A stretch of 64,000 nt of DNA, taken from NCBI RefSeq assembly GCF_017814945.1, contig NZ_JAGIPX010000021.1, positions 70,388 to 134,387 of the forward strand, written 5' to 3'. How positions within the stretch are numbered: the stretch's first letter is position 1; every line of letters starts with the position of its first letter. The stretch comes from Paraburkholderia sp. LEh10 (lineage in GTDB: Bacteria; Pseudomonadota; Gammaproteobacteria; Burkholderiales; Burkholderiaceae). Below the pieces are notes generated by a model. The model was not told the DNA's origin, did no database searches, and saw only the letters and a list, made by a program, of their open reading frames with translations. This document shows positions 41,269 to 54,286 of this stretch, piece by piece. A program made the position numbers and the translations under genes.

Positions 41269-42951
41269 ATGAGATTCATCCTTAGCGCGTTGCTGGTCCT
41301 GACGCTCGCCGCGTGTGCGAGCCAGGGGCCAACGACGAACACCCTTTCCAGCGCTTCCAACCCCGCTAACCAGCAAGCCGTAGCCGACGCTCTCCGCAGG
41401 ACAGCCACCGCCAAAGAAACGATCAACGTAGACCAGGGTTCCGTCGCTCAACTGACGAGCGCGGACAGCGATCTGTGGGGCCGTATCCGTCGTGGTTTCC
41501 AGATGCCCGATCTGCAAAGCGACCTGGTCGACATGCAGGCGAACTGGTATGCGCAGCGCCCGGATTATGTCCAGCGCATGACCGAGCGGTCGCAAAAGTA
41601 CCTGTATCACATCGTCGAAGAACTCGAAGCGCGCCACATGCCGACGGAGCTCGCGCTTCTGCCGTTCATCGAGTCTGCTTACAACCCGCAGGCGCTGTCG
41701 GTCGCGAAGGCGGCGGGCATGTGGCAGTTCGTGCCGGGCACGGGCCGCACATACAACCTCAAGCAGAACATGTGGCAGGACGAGCGCCGCGACGTGCTCG
41801 CGTCGACTAGCGCCGCGCTCGACTATCTGTCGCGTCTGCACGATATGTTCGGCGACTGGTATCTGGCGCTCGCCGCGTACAACTGGGGCGAGGGCAACGT
41901 GCAGCGCGCGATCGCGCGCAATGAGGCGGCGGGCTTGCCAACCGACTATCAAAGCCTTCGCATGCCGTCGGAAACGCGCAATTACGTGCCGAAGCTGCAG
42001 GCCGTCAAGAACATCGTGATCAACCCGCAGGTGTACGGGCTCGCGCTGCCGTCCATTCCGAATCACCCGTACTTCGTGACGGTGACGACCTCGCACGATA
42101 TCGACGTCGATACGGCCGCGAAGCTCGCGAACATGACGCCGGATGAGTTCCGCTCGCTGAACCCGTCGTTCAAGAAGCCCGTCATTCTGGGGGCGACCCA
42201 GCCGCAGATCCTGCTGCCGTTCGACAATGCCAGCGCATTCGAGCGCAATCTCAAGTCGTACACGGGCTCGCTGTCGTCCTGGACGACCTACACCGTGACG
42301 GAGCGCTCGCGTCCGGCGGCGCTTGCGGAAAAGATTGGCGTCGATGCCGACACGCTGATGGCCGTCAACAAGATTCCGGCCGGCATGCGCCTGAAGCCGG
42401 GCTCGACGATCGTCGTGCCGCGCGCCGACGATGACGACGAAGACATCAGCGCGGACGTCGCCGAAAGCGCCGTGCTCGCGATCGAGCCGGATGTGCCCGA
42501 CACGCGCAAGATGCTGATCCGCGTGCGCCGCAAGCAGTCGATGGCGATGATCGCGGACCGTTACGACGTGTCGGTCGGTCAACTAAAGGCGTGGAACCGG
42601 ACGAAGCGCGATCTCGTGATGCCGGGCCAGGTGATCGTGCTGCACGTGCCCGTCGGCAAGACGATGCCGAGCGAGCCAGGCCCGCAGAAGCTGGCGACGG
42701 TTCCCGTTGGCGGTGGCGTCGAAAAGGTCACTGCCCAGGCCGCAGACACGAAATCCGAATCGCGCTACGATAAAAAACGGGGCCGCGGCCATTCGAGCGT
42801 GGCCAAGGTGTCGGAACCGGTTGGCAAGTCCAGCAAGTCCACTGCTGCGAAGGGCAAGGTGACGAAGGTTTCGACGGAATCGTCCGGCAAGGCGTCGAAA
42901 GCCGAGACGGGTAGCCGCCAGAAAGTCGCGGCCAACGCGCGGAAGGGGTAA
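41269..42951 (+). CDS. mltD: Membrane-bound lytic transglycosylase D
   Basis: A 560-residue outer-membrane lipoprotein that cuts peptidoglycan glycan strands. The lipobox is LAACAS, near residue 18. The SLT domain has ALLPFIESAYNPQALS with the catalytic Glu, then AAGMWQFVPGTGR. Two LysM domains follow at about 340-390 and 410-460. The C-terminal ~95 residues are Lys/Ser/Ala-rich and likely disordered. It precedes a good terminator. Confidence 0.94.
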   Translation: MRFILSALLVLTLAACASQGPTTNTLSSASNPANQQAVADALRRTATAKETINVDQGSVAQLTSADSDLWGRIRRGFQMPDLQSDLVDMQANWYAQRPDYVQRMTERSQKYLYHIVEELEARHMPTELALLPFIESAYNPQALSVAKAAGMWQFVPGTGRTYNLKQNMWQDERRDVLASTSAALDYLSRLHDMFGDWYLALAAYNWGEGNVQRAIARNEAAGLPTDYQSLRMPSETRNYVPKLQAVKNIVINPQVYGLALPSIPNHPYFVTVTTSHDIDVDTAAKLANMTPDEFRSLNPSFKKPVILGATQPQILLPFDNASAFERNLKSYTGSLSSWTTYTVTERSRPAALAEKIGVDADTLMAVNKIPAGMRLKPGSTIVVPRADDDDEDISADVAESAVLAIEPDVPDTRKMLIRVRRKQSMAMIADRYDVSVGQLKAWNRTKRDLVMPGQVIVLHVPVGKTMPSEPGPQKLATVPVGGGVEKVTAQAADTKSESRYDKKRGRGHSSVAKVSEPVGKSSKSTAAKGKVTKVSTESSGKASKAETGSRQKVAANARKG

Positions 42952-43037
42952 GCAAACAACAAGCAGCCTTTCGAGGATGACCGAACATGTGCTGCGGGGG
43001 CAGCACATGAAGTGCGCTCCGATCTCTCCTCTTCCAG

Positions 43038-43067
43038 AACGCCGTCACATTGAGTGACGGCGTTTTT
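43038..43067 (+). terminator. Terminator after mltD
   Basis: AACGCCGTCAC and GTGACGGCGTT form an 11-bp stem with loop ATTGA, followed by TTT. Confidence 0.9.
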
Positions 43068-43174
43068 CATTTCCGCCGACGCATTCCCGCACGTCGCACA
43101 CGGTCTTGCGACACGGTAGAAATATTCCGCTATCGTTCACCCTCGGGCCCGCCGGGCTATCTTGCCGATGCCTC

Positions 43175-44419
43175 ATGTTCTCGCCGCCGCTTCGCGTTTT
43201 TCTCCTGTTCTCCGCCGGTTACTTCGTCTCGTACGTGTTTCGTGGCGTGAATCTCGGCTTTGCGCCGCTGATCACGCGTGAGCTCGCGTTGACGGCCGCC
43301 GATCTCGGTTTGCTGACCAGTCTGTATTTCCTCGGCTTTGCGGGCGCGCAACTGCCCGCTGGTGTTTTGCTCGATCACTACGGTCCGCGTCGTGTGGCGG
43401 CAGGCATGCTGCTCTTCGCCGCTGCCGGCATCGGCATGTTCGGCACGGCGCACGGCGTCGGCGCGATGATGGTGGGGCGGCTTCTGATTGGCGTCGGCGT
43501 GTCGGTGTGTCTGGGGGCGGCGTTCAAGGCGCTTGCGCAATATTTCCCGGTGGGACGCCTGCCGCTGATGAACGGGCTCGTGATGGCCGTCGGCGGTCTG
43601 GGCGGCGTCGTGGTCGGTTCGCCGTTGACCTGGCTGCTGACGTTCGCGAGCTGGCGGGCGATCTGTCTTGCGCTCGTGGTCCTGACGATCGTGGTGGCGG
43701 CAATGCTGTGGGCGTTCGCTCCAGAAAAGAATGAAATCCATCATCAGGCGAGCCTCGTCGGCCAGTTCAAGGGCACGTGGCACATCCTGCGCAGCGCGGC
43801 GTTCTGGAAAATCGCTTCATTTTCGGTCGTCACGCAGGGCGCGTTTTACGCGATGCAGTCGCTGTGGGTAGGTGCGTGGCTGCGAGATGTGTCGGGCTTT
43901 CAGTCGCACGAGGCCGCGGCGTTCGTGTCGGTGCTGGGCTTTGCGATGATGGCCGGCTGCGTGGGCTTCGGCGCGGCGGCGCGCAGCATGGAGCGGCGCG
44001 GGCTGTCGCTGTATGCGTTTTGCGGCATCGGTATGGCGCTCTTCGTGGTCACGCAACTGCTCATCATGCTGCGCGCGCCATTGCCGGCTGGGCTGCTGTG
44101 GGTCGCTTACGGAATTTTCGGCGGGGTCGGCATCCTGAGCTATGCGGTGCTCGCGCGCCATTTTCCGCCTCATCTGATCGGCCGCGCCAATACAACGCTG
44201 ACGCTGATCATCTTCCTGCTGATCTTCGGCTTTCAGATTGGGGTGGGTGCTGTCCTGTCGCACTGGACGGCCGTCGATGGGCACTATCCGCCCGTTGCGC
44301 ACCTGACCGCGTGGGGCATTCTCGTCGCGCTGCAACTGGCCAGTGCCGTCTGGTACGTGCTGCCGAGCCGGGCGCTGGCGAAGGCGCCGTCACACGTCCA
44401 CGCCGAGCACCTGCCGTAG
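43175..44419 (+). CDS. MFS transporter
   Basis: A 414-residue protein with twelve predicted membrane segments. The first half includes the MFS loop DHYGPRRVAAG between helices 2 and 3. The substrate cannot be told from the sequence. I chose the ATG at 43175 (MFSPPLRVFLLFSAGYF); an upstream frame to 43106 adds a non-membrane tail. It lies alone between mltD and the carA promoter. Confidence 0.88.
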   Translation: MFSPPLRVFLLFSAGYFVSYVFRGVNLGFAPLITRELALTAADLGLLTSLYFLGFAGAQLPAGVLLDHYGPRRVAAGMLLFAAAGIGMFGTAHGVGAMMVGRLLIGVGVSVCLGAAFKALAQYFPVGRLPLMNGLVMAVGGLGGVVVGSPLTWLLTFASWRAICLALVVLTIVVAAMLWAFAPEKNEIHHQASLVGQFKGTWHILRSAAFWKIASFSVVTQGAFYAMQSLWVGAWLRDVSGFQSHEAAAFVSVLGFAMMAGCVGFGAAARSMERRGLSLYAFCGIGMALFVVTQLLIMLRAPLPAGLLWVAYGIFGGVGILSYAVLARHFPPHLIGRANTTLTLIIFLLIFGFQIGVGAVLSHWTAVDGHYPPVAHLTAWGILVALQLASAVWYVLPSRALAKAPSHVHAEHLP

Positions 44420-44891
44420 GGCTCGCTTGCGCGTATCCTGATATCGAGCGGCAGGCGCCTCGCCGGCAGTTCCCGCGGCAAGCACCACGTGCCCGCGACG
44501 CTCGATCGGGCTGCGTCCGGCCCTTCGCGGCCCATCTCGGATTGAAGAGAGGGGTCGTTTCAGGCTATAATTTCAAAGTTTGAGCTTATCAACCCGCACC
44601 CTAGCGCCTACCTCTCACACACCGTTCATCCGCCGCGATTCGTTTGTAGTCCCGGTTTGTAGCCCGGGTGTCTTCGTCAGTGAATCCACGCCGGCTACGT
44701 CGCCCGCGGTCCGCAACCAGCCAGTCCGCCTACACGATGGGCCGACTGCCAGCTCCGCGGCGCCCGATGCGACTCACCGCGAACAGCGACACGCGAGCGA
44801 GCCTGCGCGCGCATCGTCCGATGCGCCTCGCCGCGGCCCGCACGGTCGGATAGACAGGTCGGCAACAGGGTGCTCCCCCAAGGAGTCTCCC
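44420..44891 (+). other. carA upstream region and leader
   Basis: A 472-nt stretch. The carA promoter is at 44542-44571, and the predicted transcript has a leader of about 310 nt. The leader frame is open and in phase with carA for 104 codons, but it has no family similarity. I found no recognisable riboswitch or Pyr-box. Confidence 0.55.
44542..44571 (+). promoter_or_regulatory. Sigma-70 promoter for carA
   Basis: TTGAAG at 44542-44547 and TATAAT at 44566-44571 are 18 nt apart. The start of transcription would be near 44578, about 310 nt before the carA start codon. Confidence 0.7.
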
Positions 44892-46046
44892 GTGTTGCCG
44901 TCATTTTCTCCCGCTCTGCTCGCGCTCGCCGACGGCACGGTCTTTCGTGGTTACTCGATCGGCGCGCCCGGTCATACCATCGGCGAAGTCGTCTTCAATA
45001 CGGCCATCACCGGCTATCAGGAAATCCTGACCGACCCCAGCTACGCGCGCCAGATCGTCACGCTGACGTACCCGCACATTGGCAACGTCGGTGTGAACGC
45101 CGAAGATGTCGAAGCCACGAAAGTCCATGCCGCCGGTCTGATCATCCGTGATCTGCCCGTTCTCGCGTCGAACTTCCGCATGGAGCGCTCGCTTCCGGAT
45201 TATCTGAACGCGGAAGGCGTCGTCGCGATCGCCGGTATCGACACCCGCAAGCTCACGCGAGTGCTGCGCGACAAGGGTGCGCAGAACGGCGCGATTCTCG
45301 CAGGCTCGGATGACGAGGCGCAGGCAATCGAACTCGCGCGCTCGTTCCCCGGTCTTGCCGGCATGGACCTCGCGAAAGTCGTGTCCACGCAAAAGCCGTA
45401 CGAATGGAAGCAGACGGAATGGCGTCTCGGCAGCGGCTATGGCATGCAGAACGCGCCGCGCTATCGTGTCGTCGCATTCGACTACGGCGTGAAGTACAAC
45501 ATCCTGCGGATGCTGGCGGAGCGCGGCTGCCAGGTCACGGTGCTGCCGGCGCAAGCCACGGCCGCCGACGCGCTCGCGCTCAGTCCGGACGGCATCTTCC
45601 TGTCGAATGGCCCCGGCGACCCGGAGCCGTGCGATTACGCGATTGCGGCCACCCGCGAGTTCATCGAGCGCGGCATCCCGACGTTCGGCATCTGCCTTGG
45701 CCATCAGATCATGGGCCTCGCCGTCGGCGCGAAGACGATGAAGATGAAGACGGGCCACCACGGCGCGAACCATCCCGTGAAGGACCTCGACGACGGCCGC
45801 GTCGTGATCACGTCGCAGAACCACGGCTTCGCGGTCGACGCCGACACGTTGCCCGCCAACGCGAAGGTCACGCACGTGTCGCTGTTCGACGGCACGCTGC
45901 AAGGCTTCGCGCTGACCGACAAGCCGGCGTTCTGCTTCCAGGGCCACCCGGAAGCATCGCCCGGCCCGCACGATATCGCCTATCTGTTCGACCGCTTCAC
46001 CGCGTTGATGGATCAGGCGAAGGGCAACAAGTCGGCAGCGGCATAA
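44892..46046 (+). CDS. carA: Carbamoyl-phosphate synthase, small subunit
   Basis: A 384-residue glutaminase that feeds ammonia to CarB for arginine and pyrimidine synthesis. The class I amidotransferase triad is Cys268 (GICLGHQIMG), His352 and Glu354 (GHPEASPGPHD). The GTG at 44892 has AAGGAG six nt upstream. carB follows after a 135-nt gap. Confidence 0.97.
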   Translation: MLPSFSPALLALADGTVFRGYSIGAPGHTIGEVVFNTAITGYQEILTDPSYARQIVTLTYPHIGNVGVNAEDVEATKVHAAGLIIRDLPVLASNFRMERSLPDYLNAEGVVAIAGIDTRKLTRVLRDKGAQNGAILAGSDDEAQAIELARSFPGLAGMDLAKVVSTQKPYEWKQTEWRLGSGYGMQNAPRYRVVAFDYGVKYNILRMLAERGCQVTVLPAQATAADALALSPDGIFLSNGPGDPEPCDYAIAATREFIERGIPTFGICLGHQIMGLAVGAKTMKMKTGHHGANHPVKDLDDGRVVITSQNHGFAVDADTLPANAKVTHVSLFDGTLQGFALTDKPAFCFQGHPEASPGPHDIAYLFDRFTALMDQAKGNKSAAA

Positions 46047-46181
46047 TCAGCAGCTCGCGAACAGCGACGGGAAAGAGCGCGCCCCGCGACGCCGTTCGGC
46101 ACAGACCAAACGGTCCGGCCCGAACGGCACACCGCCGGCGCGCCAACGGTAAGAACTCAGGAATACATTAGCGAGAGCGTT

Positions 46182-49436
<3,255 letters not shown>

Positions 49437-49466
49437 GGCTTCAGGTTTCCGTCCAAGACGTAAGTG

Positions 49467-49560
49467 CCGCGGTTAAGCGGCGTCCCTAAGGTGTCAGATC
49501 GGGCTTTGTGCCACGCTCCAGCGCCGACGCGGGATGCACTTAACCGCGGTGATTTTTTTT
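49467..49560 (+). terminator. Terminator/attenuator-like structure ahead of greA
   Basis: CCGCGGTTAAG (49467-49477) and CTTAACCGCGG (49539-49549) form a perfect 11-bp stem around a ~60-nt loop and are followed by a run of eight T residues. It ends 28 nt before the greA start. The long loop is unusual for a simple terminator. It may serve both to end the car transcript and to control greA. Confidence 0.65.
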
Positions 49561-49588
49561 GTGGCTGTTTTTTGCCAAAGAGCTGTTT

Positions 49589-50065
49589 ATGAGCACTATT
49601 CCCTTGACGAAGCGCGGCGCAGACCAGTTGCGCGACGAACTGCAGCGCCTGAAATCGGTTGAACGTCCAGCCGTCATCAATTCGATCGCGGAAGCCCGTG
49701 CCCAAGGTGATCTGTCGGAGAACGCCGAGTACGACGCTGCGAAAGAAAAGCAAGGTTTCATCGAAGGGCGCATCGCCGAGATCGAATCGAAGCTGGCGGC
49801 CGCGCAGATCATCGATCCTTGCGCGCTCGACGCGGAAGGCCGCGTCGTGTTCGCAGCAACGGTCGATCTGGAAGATCTGGATTCGGGTGATTCGGTTACC
49901 TATCAAATCGTCGGCGACGACGAAGCCGATCTCGAACACGGCCTTATCTCCGTCAGCTCGCCGATCGCGCGTGCGCTGATCGGCAAGTCGGAAGGCGATG
50001 TCGCGTCGGTGCAGGCGCCGGGTGGCGTGCGCGAGTACGAAATCATCGCGGTGCGCTACATTTGA
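49589..50065 (+). CDS. greA: Transcription elongation factor GreA
   Basis: A 158-residue factor that rescues backtracked RNA polymerase by stimulating transcript cleavage. The N-terminal coiled coil contains the acidic tip DLSENAEYDAAKE, and the C-terminal FKBP-like domain follows. The start at 49589 (MSTIPLTKRGADQL) is family-typical. It is preceded by the terminator-like structure at 49467-49560. Confidence 0.97.
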   Translation: MSTIPLTKRGADQLRDELQRLKSVERPAVINSIAEARAQGDLSENAEYDAAKEKQGFIEGRIAEIESKLAAAQIIDPCALDAEGRVVFAATVDLEDLDSGDSVTYQIVGDDEADLEHGLISVSSPIARALIGKSEGDVASVQAPGGVREYEIIAVRYI

Positions 50066-50084
50066 GGCCGCTGCTGTGTCTTCG

Positions 50085-50591
50085 ATGCCGCATCGCCTGT
50101 TCCGGCTGCTGACGGTCGTATGGGTCGGCAGTCTGCTGACTATCGGCTACGCCGTGGCGCCTGTGCTGTTCACGTCGCTCGACCGGATGACGGCGGGTAC
50201 GGTCGCAGCCCAGTTGTTTCGCATCGAAGGCGTCATCGGCGTCGTGTGCGGCGTGTTGCTGCTCGCGCTGTGCAATGTGCTGGTCCGGCGCGGCGGCGAT
50301 GCGTACCGGCGTCTGCGATGGCTGGTGACTGGCATGCTGGTGTGCGTGCTGCTCGGCTATTTCGCGCTGCAGCCGTTTATGAATGCCTTGCGCGTCGCCG
50401 CGCAGGAGGCTGGCACGGATGTCGGCCATTCCGTGTATGCAAGCCGCTTCGGCTTGCTGCACGGCGTTTCGAGCGTGTTTTATCTGATCGAGAGTCTGTT
50501 GGGGATCGTGCTCGCGTGGAAGCTGCCGGCGGGAACGGGTCCGGTCGCGGAGCAGGGTGCGGCGGGCGCGGCGCGCCGGACGGCCGGTTAG
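50085..50591 (+). CDS. DUF4149-family membrane protein
   Basis: A 168-residue protein with four hydrophobic segments (for example LLTVVWVGSLLTIGYAVAPV). The text matches DUF4149, a family of unknown function often near greA in beta-proteobacteria. The start may be 50085 (ATG) or 50076 (GTG). It begins 19 nt after greA and is probably cotranscribed. Confidence 0.85.
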   Translation: MPHRLFRLLTVVWVGSLLTIGYAVAPVLFTSLDRMTAGTVAAQLFRIEGVIGVVCGVLLLALCNVLVRRGGDAYRRLRWLVTGMLVCVLLGYFALQPFMNALRVAAQEAGTDVGHSVYASRFGLLHGVSSVFYLIESLLGIVLAWKLPAGTGPVAEQGAAGAARRTAG

Positions 50592-50738
50592 CAAACGGGC
50601 CGGATTTCATGCGAGACGCATGCCGGCGATGTCCTGCGGATTGCGCTTCTGGCGTGGCGGATTGCCACAGCATGCACAAGCAAATATTTGCGAATGGCGC
50701 GGTCCAAATGCTGTTTCGGACGGCGCGCCACCCCGGAT

Positions 50739-51278
50739 TTACTTCGACGTCTGATGCATGCGCTTCGCGCTGGTCTGGCGTTTCTTCGCTTTCTTGATGT
50801 TGCCGCCCGCAGTGACGCGCTCGTTGCCGCGCACCAGTACTTTTTGCGGTTTCGGACGACGCATCGGGTTGTCGGTTGCCTTGACGACCTTCACGACGCG
50901 TGGCGCGCGCCCCTTGTTCGACGGCGTTTCATCTGCCACTTCACGGGCGCTCGGCAGCGCGCCGCGCTTTGTCTTCGTGGCCGGGGCGCGCTCAGCGGCA
51001 ACTTTTTCGGGCTTCCAGACCACGAGCAGTTTGCCGATATGCTGAATCGGCGCGGCGTTCAGGCGGTCGCAGATTTCTTCGTAAATGGCGATGCGCTCTT
51101 CGCGCTCGTCGCCGAAAACGCGAATCTTGATCAACTGGTGCGCTTTCAGATTCACCTTGATTTCGGCCAGCACGGCGTCGGTCAGCCCTTCGGCGCCGAC
51201 CATCACGACCGGCTTGAGCGCGTGAGCCTGGGAGCGCAACTCGGCGCGTTGTTCGGATGTAACTTTAAGGGCGGGCAT
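50739..51278 (-). CDS. yhbY: YhbY-type RNA-binding protein with basic C-terminal tail
   Basis: A 179-residue protein. The first ~95 residues form a CRM/YhbY domain (LRSQAHALKPVVMVGAEGLT, KAHQLIKIRVFG) that binds RNA and is linked to 50S assembly. The last ~85 residues are Lys/Arg-rich and predicted to be disordered, unlike the short E. coli protein. It is divergent from rlmE, and the two share a 249-nt promoter region. Confidence 0.92.
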   Translation of the reverse strand: MPALKVTSEQRAELRSQAHALKPVVMVGAEGLTDAVLAEIKVNLKAHQLIKIRVFGDEREERIAIYEEICDRLNAAPIQHIGKLLVVWKPEKVAAERAPATKTKRGALPSAREVADETPSNKGRAPRVVKVVKATDNPMRRPKPQKVLVRGNERVTAGGNIKKAKKRQTSAKRMHQTSK

Positions 51279-51527
51279 GAGAAGTGACAGACTCGACTAA
51301 AATGGCGACGCCCGCGGGGATCGGTCGATCCTGCGAATCGGCGGGTGGCGCCCGAGAAAATAGAAAACTGCGATGAAATACAGCGCTGACGACGGCACGA
51401 ACGTGACGGCAGCGCAGAAACAGGCAGAACCACGCGCGCGGAACACGGCCTATGGCCACAGCCGCGCGAATTAAACGCGTATTATCCGCTAAAAGCGCGG
51501 CATCTCGTAGCAAGAGTTCAACGATTA

Positions 51528-52190
51528 ATGGCAAAAAACCGCTTCAACCAGTCGTGGCTGCACGACCACATCAACGATCCGTACGTGAAAATGGCGCAGC
51601 GGGAGGGCTATCGCGCTCGCGCCGCCTACAAGCTCAAGGAAATCGACGAGCAGGACAAGCTCATCCGCCCCGGCCAGATCATCGTCGACCTGGGCGCGGC
51701 GCCCGGCAGCTGGAGCCAGTACGTGCGCAACAAACTCGCGCAGGGCAAGAATCGCGATGCGCAGCGCGAGGGCGGGATCGACGGGACGATCATCGCGCTC
51801 GATCTGCTGCCGATGGAGCCAATCGCCGACGTTCATTTCATCCAGGGCGACTTCCGCGAGGACAGCGTGCTCGAGCAACTGGAAGAAGTGGTCGGAGAGC
51901 GCGACGTGGACCTTGTAATTTCTGACATGGCGCCCAATCTGTCGGGAGTGGCGGTGGCGGACGCCGCGCGTATCGAGCATGTATGCGATCTCGCGCTGGA
52001 ATTTGCCCAAAACCACCTGAAATCTGATGGTGCCCTTTTAGTCAAATGTTTTCACGGCAGCGGTTACAGCCAGATTGTCGAAAAGTTCAAGCATCAGTTT
52101 AAGACGGTGGCTGCGCGCAAGCCGAAGGCGTCACGGGACAAGTCGTCTGAGACGTTTATTTTGGGCAGACATCTGAAGCGGCCCCGTTAA
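51528..52190 (+). CDS. rlmE: 23S rRNA 2'-O-methyltransferase RlmE (FtsJ)
   Basis: A 220-residue SAM-dependent enzyme that methylates U2552 of 23S rRNA. The motifs are RARAAYKLKEID, VDLGAAPGSWSQY, SDMAPNLSG and LLVKCFHGSGY, so the K-D-K-E catalytic set is in place. It lies upstream of ftsH, the order known from E. coli. It may be heat-shock controlled. Confidence 0.97.
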   Translation: MAKNRFNQSWLHDHINDPYVKMAQREGYRARAAYKLKEIDEQDKLIRPGQIIVDLGAAPGSWSQYVRNKLAQGKNRDAQREGGIDGTIIALDLLPMEPIADVHFIQGDFREDSVLEQLEEVVGERDVDLVISDMAPNLSGVAVADAARIEHVCDLALEFAQNHLKSDGALLVKCFHGSGYSQIVEKFKHQFKTVAARKPKASRDKSSETFILGRHLKRPR

Positions 52191-52376
52191 ACGGAAGGCA
52201 GTGATATGTGAGCCCGCATTTCCGGCACGCCGGAAAATAAGAGCGCTGAGGTTGCGCGGTACGCTATTTATGCGGTAGCGAATGCTTATGGCAGGGGTCT
52301 TCGGACTGGATTAGAATGCCTGAGTGGTGCCGCAAGGCAAATGTAGGCGCTTGTCTATGAGTGAAGGAGTGGTGCT

Positions 52377-54266
52377 TTGAACAACAACATGTTTTCGAAA
52401 GCAGCAGTGTGGCTGGTCATCGCACTGGTGCTGTTTACGGTGTTCAAGCAGTTCGACAAGCCCCGTGTCCAGGAAGGCGTCTCGTATTCGCAGTTCATGG
52501 ACGACGCGAAAAGCGGCAAGGTCAAGAGCGTGATTGTTCAGGGGCGCAACCTCACGGTGACGCCGGCCGACGGTCAGAAGTATCAGATCGTGTCGCCGGG
52601 CGACATCTGGATGGTCGGCGACCTGATGAAGTACGGCGTCCAGGTCAGCGGCAAGGCTGACGACGAGCCGAACGCGCTGGTGTCCGCGCTGTACTACCTC
52701 GGGCCGACAATCCTGATCATCGGATTCTGGTTCTACATGATGAGACAGATGCAAGGAGGCGGAAAGGGCGGCGCCTTTTCGTTCGGTAAATCCCGCGCGC
52801 GTCTGATCGATGAGAACAACAACGCTATCAATTTTTCCGATGTCGCTGGCTGCGACGAGGCCAAGGAAGAAGTTTCCGAACTGGTCGATTTCCTGCGCGA
52901 CCCGCAGAAGTTCCAGAAGCTGGGTGGCCGCATCCCGCGTGGCGTGCTGCTGGTCGGCCCACCGGGAACCGGTAAGACGCTGCTGGCGCGCGCCATCGCT
53001 GGCGAAGCGAAAGTGCCGTTTTTCAGCATCTCGGGTTCGGACTTCGTCGAAATGTTCGTGGGCGTGGGTGCAGCTCGCGTGCGCGACATGTTCGAACAGG
53101 CAAAGAAGCATGCCCCTTGCATCGTGTTCATCGACGAAATCGACGCGGTCGGCCGTCATCGCGGTGCCGGCATGGGCGGTGGCAACGACGAACGCGAACA
53201 GACGCTGAACCAGATGCTCGTCGAAATGGACGGCTTCGAGGCGAACTCGGGCGTGATCGTGATTGCTGCGACGAACCGTTCGGACGTGCTGGACAAGGCG
53301 CTGCTGCGTCCGGGCCGTTTCGACCGCCAGGTGTATGTCGGCCTGCCGGATATCCGCGGCCGCGAGCACATCATGAAGGTGCACCTGCGCAAGGTGCCGA
53401 TCGCAAACGACGTCGACGCGGCAGTCATCGCGCGCGGCACGCCGGGCTTTTCGGGTGCGGATCTCGCGAACCTCGTGAACGAAGCGGCGCTGTTCGCCGC
53501 GCGTCGCGGCAAGCGCATCGTCGAGATGCAGGACTTCGAGGACGCGAAAGACAAGATCTTCATGGGTCCGGAGCGCAAGTCGGCCGTGATCCGCGAAGAC
53601 GCGAAGCGCGCGACGGCTTATCACGAGTCGGGCCACGCGGTCATCGCGAAGCTGTTGCCGAAGGCCGACCCGGTGCACAAGGTAACGATCATTCCGCGCG
53701 GCCGCGCGCTGGGCGTCACGTGGCAATTGCCGGAGCACGACAACGAAACGTATTCGAAGGACTACCTGCTCGACCGCCTCGCCATTCTGTTCGGCGGCCG
53801 TGTTGCCGAAGAGCTGTTCCTGAACCTGATCAGCACGGGCGCGTCGGACGACTTCAACAAGGCGACGTCGACGGCACGCGCAATGGTTGCCCGCTTCGGC
53901 ATGACCGACGCGCTGGGGCCGATGGTGTACGTCGACGATGAGAACGACCAGTCGCCGTTCGGCCGGGGCTTCACGCGTTCGATCTCGGAGGCGACGCAGC
54001 AGAAGGTGGACGCGGAAATCCGTCATGTGCTCGACGAGCAGTACAACCTGGCGAAGCGTCTGCTGGAACAGAACCGCGACAAGGTCGAAGCAATGACCGC
54101 CGCCCTGATGGAATGGGAAACAATCGACGCCGATCAGATCAACGACATCATGGCTGGCCGCCCGCCGCGCTCGCCGAAGAGCACGCCTGCGCCGGGCGAT
54201 GCATCGGGTGGCAGCAGCCCGGGCACGGAAGTGAAGCCGGGCAGCGCAACAGCGCCGGCTACCTGA
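52377..54266 (+). CDS. ftsH: ATP-dependent membrane protease FtsH
   Basis: A 629-residue hexameric metalloprotease of the inner membrane. The two N-terminal helices are at about residues 7-23 and 104-122. The AAA module has GPPGTGKTLL, VFIDEIDAVG and RPGRFDRQVY. The zinc motif is HESGH. A Pro/Gly/Ser-rich tail ends the protein. The start is TTG at 52377 behind GAAGGAG. It degrades SecY, sigma-32 and LpxC in other bacteria. A strong terminator follows. Confidence 0.97.
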   Translation: MNNNMFSKAAVWLVIALVLFTVFKQFDKPRVQEGVSYSQFMDDAKSGKVKSVIVQGRNLTVTPADGQKYQIVSPGDIWMVGDLMKYGVQVSGKADDEPNALVSALYYLGPTILIIGFWFYMMRQMQGGGKGGAFSFGKSRARLIDENNNAINFSDVAGCDEAKEEVSELVDFLRDPQKFQKLGGRIPRGVLLVGPPGTGKTLLARAIAGEAKVPFFSISGSDFVEMFVGVGAARVRDMFEQAKKHAPCIVFIDEIDAVGRHRGAGMGGGNDEREQTLNQMLVEMDGFEANSGVIVIAATNRSDVLDKALLRPGRFDRQVYVGLPDIRGREHIMKVHLRKVPIANDVDAAVIARGTPGFSGADLANLVNEAALFAARRGKRIVEMQDFEDAKDKIFMGPERKSAVIREDAKRATAYHESGHAVIAKLLPKADPVHKVTIIPRGRALGVTWQLPEHDNETYSKDYLLDRLAILFGGRVAEELFLNLISTGASDDFNKATSTARAMVARFGMTDALGPMVYVDDENDQSPFGRGFTRSISEATQQKVDAEIRHVLDEQYNLAKRLLEQNRDKVEAMTAALMEWETIDADQINDIMAGRPPRSPKSTPAPGDASGGSSPGTEVKPGSATAPAT

Positions 54267-54286
54267 TGATTGGTTAAAGGTGTTTT

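Noticed and set aside
44580..44891. N-terminal extension of CarA by 104 codons from TTG 44580
   Set aside because: CarA proteins begin near MLPSF. A good Shine-Dalgarno precedes GTG 44892, and 44580 is essentially at the predicted transcription start.
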